From: Amblyomma americanum
Lineage: Eukaryota > Arthropoda > Arachnida > Ixodida > Ixodidae
DNA: 64,000 bases
Direction: 5' to 3'
Assembly: GCF_052857255.1 (NCBI RefSeq)
Contig: NC_135497.1
Location: forward strand, 187,579,127-187,643,126
Below are positions 1 to 12,000 of the stretch, one piece after another. Made by a program: the position numbers and the translations under genes. How positions within the stretch are numbered: position 1 is the first letter of the stretch; each line of letters begins with the position of its first letter. The notes under the pieces are model-generated. The model did no database searches, was not told where the DNA came from, and worked only from the letters and a program-made list of their open reading frames with translations.

Positions 1-373
1 AACAAATTGGCGTTGCTGTCTGTCCACATAAAATATATGTATGGTTCATGCAGTTGTCACGACCTGCACATGAACCCTCCCACGAAGGGCAATAAACTGA
101 ACATGACAATAGGCAAGACTGCGTGGGATGGACTTGCCCTGCTGAGCTAAATGCAGTGCCAAGATCCGCACGTGCAACATGGTCTGAGGAAGCACAGAGA
201 AGGGATGTCAAGCACAATCATGCTCAGGCGGGATGCGGGGATCAAAACTATTTTCGTTATTTACGTATAAAACGTAACTAAGTTTGGAACATATATGTAA
301 CTTTTAATTGTGATTTCAAAAGTGCTTTCTATTTTAAGATAGCTGGCATACTTGTTGAGGAATTACAATTAAC
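1..373. other. Intronic, unassigned
   Basis: AT-rich sequence below exon l. No open frame, TIR or tRNA-like box was recognised. Confidence 0.6.
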
Positions 374-1061
374 CGTAAAGTCATCCATGGGGCATTAAAA
401 AATAAGAGAAAGTGCCAAAGTTTTTTATGTCAGCGTGTTTAAAAAGCCCTGCTAAGCTATCGGTTCTTTTCTTAGATGCCTGGTATTCACTTAAATAAAA
501 GTTAACTTCAGCGTGCATATTTACATGAAAACGTTTTGAACAAAAATAACCTTTAAAAAATACTGCATGTGTACATAGAAAAAAAAGACAGCTTTATTGC
601 ACTCCTCAACATCTCGAGATTCACACATAAAAAACCAATCATTCTACTGTCATTCATTATGAAATGCCAGAGATTAGTGAAAGCAACCACGGACAAAGTG
701 AAAGCTAAGAAATTCAACGTAAAGTCATCCATGGGGCATTAAAAAATAAGAGAAAGTGCCAAAGTTTTTTATGTCAGCGTGTTTAAAAAGCCCTGCTAAG
801 CTATCGGTTCTTTTCTTAGATGCCTGGTATTCACTTAAATAAAAGTTAACTTCAGCGTGCATATTTACATGAAAACGTTTTGAACAAAAATAACCTTTAA
901 AAAATACTGCATGTGTACATAGAAAAAAAAGACAGCTTTATTGCACTCCTCAACATCTCGAGATTCACACATAAAAAACCAATCATTCTACTGTCATTCA
1001 TTATGAAATGCCAGAGATTAGTGAAAGCAACCACGGACAAAGTGAAAGCTAAGAAATTCAA
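374..1061. repeat. 344-bp tandem duplication
   Basis: Bases 374-717 are repeated directly at 718-1061. The copies look identical, including their A8 run, so the event is very recent or is an assembly artefact. No coding content was recognised. Confidence 0.9.
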
Positions 1062-1426
1062 CCTTAACGTTTATTCCCTTGTTTGCCTCATTTATCGCCT
1101 TGCATGATTTTCCTTTTCGTCAGAGCAATGCAGCACTGCAACAAATGGCAGTTCTGATCGCCTGGTCTCTCCTCTTCATGGTGATAATAAGATGGTGGTG
1201 CACGTTCATCAGTCACCCACAAAATTTGCGATGCGCTCCGACCACCAGAACCTTGATTCGCTTACTATTTTCGACAACTACACATAAAAAAAATGATTTT
1301 CAAGATTTGTACTACATATTTCACAATTTTTATCACAAGACAGATGAAGACCCTACGGTTACGAAAAAAATAAATTGAGAAATAAAAACTTTCACCAAAT
1401 TGGCCCTTTATTTGCCATGTCCCCCC

Positions 1427-2231
1427 TTAAAGGTGCACTAAAGAGGAATCTGAACTCGTCTTTTACCGCGAGAACTCGATCTACATGTTCCGAGCATTCT
1501 TAGAAACTCCAAATTATTGTCCGGTGCAGCCGATTTCACTAATTTAAATTATATTAAATGTCCCAGCTCCTGCTTTTTTTTTTTAACTCAATTCTTCAGG
1601 TAGGAGGAGTCATCCAACGCGTGGAGTGCCTTTCAGCCAGTTCCGTGGCAGCTTTGCTTTGTTTTTAGGTTTTTGGGAATAAATAGTTTCAGTCGCAGAC
1701 AACACAGCCGCAAATTAGGCCCATGGAAATAAAAATACGCATGGACTCTTTGATTTACGTATCACTTCGCCGATGGCAGAAGTGGCAAGCCGCCATGGGA
1801 CTGGCTGAAAGACACTCCACATGTTGGTTGACTCCTCCTCCCTTCAGCGTTGCGTTAAAGAAAAAAGGCGGGAGCCGAACGTTTAATTTAATTTAAATTT
1901 AAAAAATTGGGCACACAGGACAATTCAGTTTCTAAGAATGCTTCCCGCTTATCAATTCAAACTCCTGACACCTTCACCAAGAAGGATAGGGCGCCACCAT
2001 TTTTAAGTGAATGGCAGAGTAGTGTAGCCTCTGGGATCGTTGCCAAAAATAGGTGTCGGCATGCGCATTTTACATGCGAAATCGGCAGAGGGTGGTGACA
2101 TCTGCATTTTGTTTCTTGGTCTTTTCTAGCATATAAATGTGCTGTTTTCAGTTAGAGTGGTCTCTTTGTGATTGGAACGTGGCACCTTCACGATACAGGC
2201 CAACTTTAGATTGTCCTCAGTGTCCCTTTGA
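1427..2231. mobile_element. Foldback MITE (TTAAAGG...CACT type)
   Basis: A long imperfect inverted repeat: a left arm of roughly 1427-1665 pairs with a right arm of roughly 1790-2231. The arms share, in opposite orientation, the segments GCATTCTTAGAAACT, GGAGGAGTCA and CTTTCAGCCAGT. The ends resemble those of the elements at 57166 and 48382. No transposase was seen. Confidence 0.7.
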
Positions 2232-2931
2232 TGCAGGCTCGTCCGCCTAATATAAGCAGTGCAACACTGTTACCAGTCGAACTCGAGTGTTCCCAAGTTG
2301 GCGGAAAATTTATAGGTTAGCACACAGCACCCCAGAACTTCGAATTAACCTAGCCGATGCAAACTGCTGGTTCGAATTATACGGTATGAGAGTTTGAGAG
2401 AAAGACATAAAGGAAGAAATTAGGGACCATGAAAATTCTTGAAATTATCTGGGGTTTAGAATTAACCCACACTGAATTACTGAGGTTCTACTGTATTATC
2501 ATTATTTGATCATCACCACTGTACACATGCAAAAGAAGAAGGAGGAGGACGGGCAGACATTTGAACACAAACACAAGCATTCTAAAACACCGAGTTATTC
2601 TAAATACAAAACAAAATAAAAAAGAAACGTTTTGCTACCAACATGACAAATCTATTTGTAACAGATGTATACATTTAAGAAGTCAGATGATCAAAAACTT
2701 CTGTTGTAATCTTTACTAGAAGAGTTTCACCAGTTATCACTCCCTGGTCTTTTCTGGATTTATTTTTCGTTTGTAACAGCAACCAAGAATAAATGCAAAC
2801 GTTTTCAGCACAATGCATAAAGCCCATAACCGCTGTACTGATTCTGTTCCCATGTATGACTGGTTCATTAAAAAAAATCATGATGGGTACAGTGCAAAAA
2901 GAACAAAGTAGAATAAAAAAAAGTGTCATAC
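2232..2931. other. Intronic, unassigned
   Basis: Low-complexity AT-rich sequence. A short stretch near 2340-2470 with TTCGAATTA words may be an eroded Tigger-like remnant. Nothing firmer was seen. Confidence 0.4.
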
Positions 2932-3010
2932 CTGAACCACATCACACATGATTCCTGTCCGAAAGAAGCCCTTGCTGCTCACTACCACAGTGACATCCCT
3001 CTTCAGGTTG
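2932..3010 (-). CDS. drosha: DROSHA window exon l, segment before RNase IIIa
   Basis: This 79-nt exon reads NLKRDVTVVVSSKGFFRTGI then MCDVVQ. It matches human RREVTVELSSQGFWKTGIRSDVCQ, which directly precedes the first RNase III domain. The acceptor is TTATTAG above 3010, and the donor is CAG/GTATGA below 2932 in phase 0. No following exon was found down to position 1, so the catalytic domains lie outside the window. Confidence 0.94.
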
Positions 3011-6000
3011 CTAATAAAGACACAATAAAAGAAAAGCTTCATATCTAGGCAACCAATCACTACACTCTCTCAGCTTGATCGGGACAAACTGAAAGGATGA
3101 AACAGTACATGACCACATTTTCTCACTTCTAAACCCCACATCCAATGCTGTGATAACTTGAACTTCCTTTCGCCAAACAGAGCCCTTGCAAATGGAGTTA
3201 CATGAAGTGGAACCCTAATCAATATGTGTCCCTGATTTGTGTGATGCTCCACCCTTAGGCAATAATTTAATCAGCTTATGCCTGATGAGCTCTCAAAATA
3301 AATAGTACTTTTACAAGACTACACTGTACAGAATGAAATTAAATTGTGCCATGACATGTGATGGTGTACAGGAGACCCTACAGTCTTCAATGGACATGGT
3401 AACTGCTATACAAGAACTAAGGCCCCATTGCGCTCAGGTTAACAATCCAGTTACGGCATCACCCTTATGCCTGAACTTCCTTTAAATTAATCATTAAATT
3501 ATTGTGGCATATTGTAATGCACAGAATCAGCCAGGCGGGTGGCCTTATGGACAGTTCACATGCTCGAAGTAATTCACTAAAACTGCTACCCTCAGCCAAT
3601 CAGCAACAACACTGCATGTTTTAACCCGTTCCTCCTCAAGAGATGTCTGATGGATGAACAAGGTCACTCGCGGCAGCACTGGCAAAATGAGTCTGGAAGT
3701 TAAATTTATTCGCCCGCCGTTGCCAATACAAATAGAATAGAGATATGAGAGACAAACCCCATTACACAAGACAGCTCCTCAACACTGGCTTAGAGAATGT
3801 CATCTGCTGGTCAGCACATGCTGCTGAAAGCCACTGTTTTCAAGACATACAAGGACATGGTTTCGCCAAAAAGTTTACTCTGCTGTGAACTGAAAAGCCA
3901 CCAAGTGGAGGTTCTGGCTAACATATTGCTAGCACTACAACTACACCTGCAGACGAGCCACTTGACAATCACTTATGCCATTTAAACCAACAGAAAAGGT
4001 GCTTCCTTCTTGAGCCAGCCTACAGCACTGGCATGCCAGCAGTTTTCTGCCTACCCAAACTGTCTGAATAACTTATCATAATAAGCCCCTTCCCTCACCT
4101 TACACAGGATGCACACACAGCTGCCCACATAGTGTTCATTGTAAAGCGGCAGCTTGCAAATAATAGATACTGGTGAAAAAAGTCAATATGGCAAAATACA
4201 TGAGAATGTTCCCAACCCCAGCTAGTCGGATGTGGACAACTTCTGCATCACAGTATGAAACATGGTCTACAGGGCAGAGTCCAGGTGACTGCCGAATGAT
4301 TTAAGGAGGAAAGTTGCAGACTAAGGGAAGGAATATTCTGTCCTTGTAGTTCTCTTGATAAGAGATGCAGATTAAAAGAATTCTTGCAAGAAAGGATTGC
4401 TTCAGCAGAGCCCTTTGTCTCTATGGTCTTGTTTTTTCAGGCGGTCCCTCAAAACACACAGCAACACATATATTCACGGGCAAAAGAGGAGAGCTTTTCC
4501 CCAGCATCACACATTCTGTTTGACACTAAAAAGTACGCCATCACATCAACATCAGAACGTATGTTAGTAAATAGTACATCACCCACATAGTTTCTGGAGT
4601 CCATTAACAAGTCTGTACATTTGAGAAAAAACATTAAACACAACAATTCTGAGGAACCATAATGTTAGCTTTAGATAGTACATAATGCCTAGAGCATTTC
4701 ACTTAACCTCCTGAAGCTGTCAATAAATTTATCCAGTCTCTTTGCATTTGTCTTGGAGGATAGAGTCTACTTCAACAAACAGACTACTCTTTATGTGCAA
4801 TTTATTTAAAAGCCTCATTAAAACATAATTCTGGCAAGTATAGTGAAACTTCGTTAAGGCGCACCACACAGGACCACAGAAAAACTATGCACGAAGTGGC
4901 AGCACACCCAAGAGGGTCTTAGAAAACTTTTGTTGAAGTCACATTTATGAAATCTCCAAAGAATATGTATTTTTGCATGATGATGTCCTTTAATTTTATG
5001 TAAAGCAAGTCCTTGCACACTTAAGTATTATGTTATACAACTTTTCGCCAAGAGCTTTCAAGACATTTTGTTGCACGGAACTTGCTAGAATGCATGCCAT
5101 TGGTTTTTCTTGACATCAAGTAATGCAATAAGGGTAAAATTATCATCCTGGCTATCATAGAAGTTGAGTTACAGAATTTTGAAGTTCATATTTCACAAAC
5201 GGAAAGAAAAATTTGTACATGTTCTCATTTCTGAAGTGACAACTTCCAAATCCTATAAGTCACGCAACACGCTGAAGCTAGAAATCAGTTCTGTTAATCT
5301 CTGCAAGACGGTAGCCCAATCAAATTTCAAATGCTTCTTGTAAGTACTAGGAGGTGGCAGCATCCTCCAGTGAGCATGCATCGTTATTATGGCGCGAAAT
5401 TTGAAACAGAGGGTTGAAATCGTTCCTGCACGGCAAAGACCCTTGCGGGACATAAAACCCCCACTGTATATATATGCCAAAAACCCTCAAAGGATTAAAC
5501 CGTGTCCCAACTGCCCTATTGACCTCGCATTTGGGCGAACAGGCTAAACACGTCTGGTGCGCACATAGTTTCCCCAATGGTAGGGCCCGGACTATCTTCA
5601 CCTTTTCTGTAAGCGTCGCTGGCATTGAAAGACATTTCGTCAGTGATAGAGGCAACAATGCTACTTTTGGACCATGCTGGAGGAGTCCCAACAGCACTGC
5701 ATGTGTTTATAAACTTGCAAAAAGTGACAGTTTCCACAGCACTTTCTGGCTGCAAAACTTCTGCAGAAACCCCTTCATGGGTGGAATTGCTGATGGTGGC
5801 CAACGTTGGAGCTTTGCCCTTACGTGAGATGCACTGGGGAAGAATGTCACTTCGGAAGCACTAGGCCTGGGAAACATGTGATGTATGGCAACGCCAATAA
5901 CGTGGCTTGGGCTATGACCACACGGCCACCGGCGTCTGCGAATGGGGTGATGGCTCCAACGATGGAAAGAGACAGTACTCTCCATTCAGGTATGCCAGCA

Positions 6001-9000
6001 GCCGCGAGCATGCTTGTTGCATGCTGCGCTGTCTCAGTATCAACACGTCACTACAATCTACATGTTAGGAGCACGGGTAAGTTTCCTTGCAATGCACGCT
6101 GTAGTTTGTGACTGCTTACAAGAGACCCCTTCAGCCTCGTGCACAATGATGGGTACGCCCTAAACTAGACATTCGTAATAAGCCACCACATCATAAGCAG
6201 ACTCAAATGCATGAGGTTTAATGGAAGCTGAGTCAGATTTCCAAGTCCTAAGTGAAACTTCCACTTAAGCAAGTGCACCTTAACAGTGTTGTACTGTAAC
6301 ACAATCCACATTTATTTCAGCATTAATTGTACCCCTGATTATAGCATTTTCATGCTATCTGCTGAAACAAATACATTCGGTTTAGCCAATTCTAACATAC
6401 TTCTAAAGAACAAGTTTGCAGCTGTGAACATGTAAATGTGAGAAATGGAAAGTGCCCGTGTTGTCTTCTTTCTTGTGTGCAGTACGTCTTGGCGCTAAAA
6501 TCTTTTTATTATGTCTGACAACCAACTAGCGTAGCAGCTAACTCTTGTAGAGAAATGGAAAGTTTATTTTAGCAAGTTTTTTTTTGTGTGACTATGTACC
6601 TTGTTTCAACACAGATGCAAGTATTTTATCCTTGCACAAAGAATAAATTATTTTGCATTTAGCCAACAAGTATTCAAACGACAATAACAACTCCCTTTCC
6701 CTCTACCTTTCTCTCTCTTAATCACTAAAAAAAACCTACTAAAAAATTTCTGGTTACAAAGCTTTAGGGAACAAAATGAAATGTCTGATTTGGTGATTTA
6801 GTTCACAAATTACAATATCTTAATTTGCTACTTTGGAGTGAGCATAAGCGTTTGCCTATTAACACTCTGAAAAAAAAAAAAAAAGTGTGCAGAGCATTTA
6901 AAGAATGGGAATTCTGCAGTCGCTTAAATGTGCGATGCCTAACATAGTAACACAATAACACAACACAACGCAACAGGGCAATTTGGTGACACTATGCTGT
7001 GTTGCACTTCAAAACAAGACAACTCAAGCAGCGGAATAAACTTCAGACTAGTTGTATAGTACCTTACAACTTCCAAAATAAAGATCTTTCTTCTAATAGC
7101 GGTGTTATAAGGGTGCGATTACTACAGCACAGCCATATGGCTATAAAGAAAATTTACACAGCTTTCTAAGAAGCTTCATAGTTGAAGAAACATTTGTCCT
7201 GGTTCGGAGACTGAACCCTGGACTACTACCTGTCCAGAGCAGTTGCTCTAGCAGCTAAGCTGACCAGGATGGCTAGCAGATGGTTGAACGAGAGCGAACT
7301 GATCAACAACCAACTAGAAGTGGGAATGTTGTTGTCCCAATCTTTAGGGAAATACCCCAAGCGTTCCACTCCACCTAAGAGGATTCCCCAAAAACATTTG
7401 ACTAATAACAATGTTATATGTTTTGTTTGAATATCTAGACTATGGAACCTTGATATTTTGATGTTTATTGTCTTTTGGTGGAGTTACCAAAACAACTGAA
7501 ATGATGCTTATGTATTCATTATTATGTGGACTCTTGTATAAGCATGTCTAAAATTAAGACCCTCCGTAAGAAAGCGCACATGCCACAGCTGCCTATCAGG
7601 CCTCCTTGAGAGCAGAGCCATTTGACCATATTCGACTGCATATGCCATTCCCAAGTGGCCTCACCTCTTGAGCCTCATCTCTTGAAGTTTGACCTCTTTT
7701 TGAAGCAGCTTGTGGCGATCTGTATAGAGCACCTTGGGCTTGTTTGCCAGCAAGTGCCGGAATTTGACATAGTCACGCCATGCCTTCTGGTACCTGAAGT
7801 TTGCATTGAAAAACAGTTTTGCACTTTAATACCCCATAAATAACTTCTGAGCCATCTTGTGTGTCTCGGCAATTGTCTTTAATGCCGTATTTACATGATT
7901 GTAAGCCGACCTATTTTTCGAATTTTGAAAATCCGAAGTGGGGGGGTCGACTTACAATCAAAACCAAAGCACGGCACCATAATAAAGGCGAGACAAACGA
8001 GATATCAGGCATGCTGCAGCGAGATTGCATTTTTGCTGCGCCGCTCCGTCGCATCACTCTTGGTGCTGCCCTTGAGCAGCTGCTATGTCAACGTGCAGAA
8101 CCGGCATCCCCTCCCCGCACACGGTGGCGGATGGCGGCTGTCGATAAGCAGCAAACCGGCACCCCCTATTAAGAGTAGAACACATTCGCGTTCTACTCTT
8201 AATGGGGGTCTTGTAAGTTTTTTTTTTTTTTTTTTACTTTCAAATGAGCACTCGGTGGTCAAGGAGCATCGATAGTTGATGGAAGGGCCGCTGTTCCAAT
8301 AGCGGCAGCACCGCCACTCGGAACGGCAGCAGCGCCGGGGAGTGTTGGTAGCCGACGGAAGAGCCGACGCCGCTCATGCGTAGTTTCTCGCTGCCTCTGA
8401 CGGATTTGACTACTGCCGGCTGCGTTTCACAAGTTTTTAATGTAGTGCTTCGTCATTTGTGCTCCGGGACCGGTAAGCGGCCGGCGCTCGTTCACAGCTA
8501 CATTCAAGTTGGCTGCCATTCTTTACGCCGAAGAAACGAACTGCGTGCCAGGCCTTAAGTTCGACGTTCGCAACGGGTGATACAGATGTGGCAGCTGCAG
8601 CGAGGCAAAATTTTCAGCTGTTCCACGCAATGTTCTGATGTGGCTGTTTGAGAAGTGCGGGATTTCGCTGCACGATGACTTTAGAACGACGTGCTCTGGC
8701 CCCGCAGCAGCGGTCATGATGCAGCGCTAGTGAGGATGATGGAGCAACTAATGATGAGCAGTCCAGTAACTAGTAATACATTTTCGTTTTGGAATGTGCC
8801 TACAGGCATGCCCGTGCGCAGCAGCCGATAGTGGCTGGCGATAAGCGGTGGCCGCAGGGTAATGCTATTGCGTTCTATTATTAAAAACCAAGCATAAACG
8901 ACCTCCAAGTTTTTTTTTTTCTCTGAAATGCGATATGGGGGGTCGACTTACATTCATCGTGTAAATACGGTATATCAAAGTAATTTCTAAACCTGCTGTC

Positions 9001-12000
9001 AATAGCCAACTTGGCTACAGGAGCGAAGAGGCACAGTAAATAGCGCTATCGTATGCAGCACCCTTCTCATAAATTTCCCCAATTTAGCCTCAGAACTGCT
9101 ATATGCTTCCTTCAAAAACTGCTTACCAAAAAATACAAAAAAAGACATTCTAGCCTGACATCAAAGCAGAAAATGTCGCATTATATTACTATGAACTATA
9201 ATAAACACAAGTACTAGCGTAGCATTTATATTATAATAAAGAAAAATGCTCCAAGGCCATCCATAATTCAACACCATCATCACTGAAGAATGGCTACGAA
9301 TTGATAAACACAAATGTAAGCTTTTATGCAAATGGTAATGGCTTACGTCTACATGCGGCACCTGGCTTCATGTTTTTATTTTAAATACCGTGTAAACTCG
9401 TGTAAGGTCCGCACTTTCTTTTTTAATTCAGGTGTGAATATTGAAGGTGCAGCCCACACATGAATTTAAAAAAGAACTTATGTCTATTTTTTTCTCAATT
9501 ATCTAGTCGGACACAGGGGATGTGGACCATATATGGGTGCGGACCTTACATGAGATTATACGGTATTACCTTGAAATGTTTCGACAGTTTCCTATATCAA
9601 GGTTTTCCCTTTTACAACCAATTTAGCATTTGTAGCAGGAGTGAAAAAAAGAGAACGATAACAAGGAAGCAATCATCTCTGCACCCACTTTCACAGCCCT
9701 GTGCTTGCTGGCCTTACTGTAAGTAAGGATGAATACTCACATGGGATTTCCTGCATAGCTGAGTTGTGGTGGTCGGATGCCAAAATGCACAATCTCAGGA
9801 AACACGGTCCCCTGTGCATTGCACAACTCCCGGTCCAGTTGATCCACACGAAGGGCACAGGGCTTCATGCCAGGGTTCACGACAATCATGCCTTTCACCT
9901 GCAAAGGACAGGCACACACAGTGCTTTCAGTGCATCATCTGCTACCATAACCCCTTCAGGCGCTGGGTCCACATATGTGGACGCGACCTAAGCCTCTATT
10001 TTCGTATGCAAGGCAAATTTTCACCTTTGAATACCGTGCTCTTACCATTTTGACCCTTCCTATCAAGTTTGTGGCGCTATCTCTTGCAGCTACAGCAAAA
10101 TGTGTTTGTAAAAAAAAAATATATGTGCATCACGTCGTTTTTTGACGGGACGACTAAATATTTTCTTTTTGCATTCTATCTTTACAAATGATCATGAATT
10201 TAGGGCTTGGAATGTGTCGATAGGTTTATGTAGAAACGGCACACCAATTTTCATCGTCATAGACGAAGAATAAGTGCTGCGGTGGACGTTCAGAGTGGCG
10301 CGTTCACAAATGTGGACATGGTGCCTTAATGCCGAAAATACCAAAGTGGCGTTTTCTCCCCGCAACGCGCTGTTTTTTTTTTTTTTGTGGACATATGGTA
10401 CAAAATGGGCTCACTGCTTACGGGTATTGAAAACTATGCTTGTAATAAGAGAACGCTGGACGACTCCGGAGCGCAGCATTTTTCATGAAAATAGCCGATG
10501 GAGAAGCACCTCCAAAGAAGTGCGGCCGACCGAGCAATGAAGAACCGCCACTTAGCTGAGCTGCTGCCGACAAGCACAGCGCGCTATGACCAGTGCTAAA
10601 GTCAGGGAAGGTCTAGGAGGGTCTTATACCCCTGTCACACGGGCACTCGTAAGATATTAGGAATTAAGGTCCTTTGCCCCAAAGGTGCGTGACGTGCATC
10701 TACAGGGCAAAGCGTCGAGACCTTTGCGAAAAATGTCTGTAGCCGCAAAGGCGGCCGTCAGCGGCCTTAAAATTGCTTAAAGGAGCAATCCAGACGGCAG
10801 CGCCAGCTAGAGAGCTCAAAGAATAAAAAATTGACGCAATTTTTAGTTTTGAAAATGTAAATAAATATCTAATTTATCTTATTTAATGGTTAATTTGGCA
10901 TTACAGAGCACTTAAGCGTAGAGGAGGCTATGACATCTACACTGCTAAGAAAGAACTTAAATGCTTTTCAGCAGCCGCATCGACACACACGTGCTTGCGC
11001 TTCTTGCTTTGCTGTTTTTTCTTCGTTTGCTCTTTGTTGTGTGCACGTTTTTCGTTTCCTTGTGTTTTCTGTTTTCCCGCTCGCATATAGTTGAACTCCT
11101 TTATATATTTATAGTGATTTGTTTTTAACCGTATTTAATTTTAATTTTGTACAAAATTTTAATGGAGGCAGGTAGTATTGAGGCCACTCAGGCAACTGCC
11201 GAGTTGGACGCGCAGAAATGTGCAGCAAAAAAAAACGAGAGGACCGCGTGCCCACTGGCCGGAGCGCGAAACCTGGGCACTTATCAGTCTCTGGGAAGAC
11301 CACCTCTAAGAACTGCACTGTGAGAAACGGAACGGGCCCGTTTACGAGGCCATTGCTACTTCACTGGCCGAACAAGGCATCGCAAAGACAAAGGAGCAGG
11401 TGCACTCCAAAATAGAAAACTTGACAACAGAATATCAGTGAGTAATGAACATAGCTAAGTGCTACTTTTATATATACCGCGGATTTATATATACCGCGGA
11501 TATATACCGCGGATTTATATATACCGCGCGGCAGCTTTCAAAACATGCGACAGGTGAGGCATAGTTATGACTCACATTATGTGAGAGGGGCTGCTGCATT
11601 GGGTTGGGGGCAGCTTGCTTTTCACACAGCATGCAGTGTGCGAAAATGCGTACTTGCTGCAGTAGCCTTGTTTATTCAGTAGCAGCAGTTAAAATGGGCA
11701 TTTGTACGAGATACACTTTTGACTACCCGAGTGTTGGGAACGTAGTGCTCATGGGACTCTGCTTGCAGGAGGTGGTCACGAAAGCACACTGGCCAAGGTG
11801 CCATATGCTGGACATTCTACTGGGAGCTGCACAGATCTTTGGGAAGCCTCCCAGTAAATGACCGCTCTCTGGTGGAAGAGAGTAGCTGCCAACCTGTCAG
11901 CACAGTCGAAGAGGTAATTTTCTTGGAAGAATACGAATCTCCATCTGCAAGGATGACTTCTCAAGCTTAAAAATATGAACAAATATGAATGCCAGGCTAA

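Noticed and set aside
5474..5985. Overlapping open frames on both strands
   Set aside because: They lie inside a Tigger-like element and none gives a convincing transposase motif.
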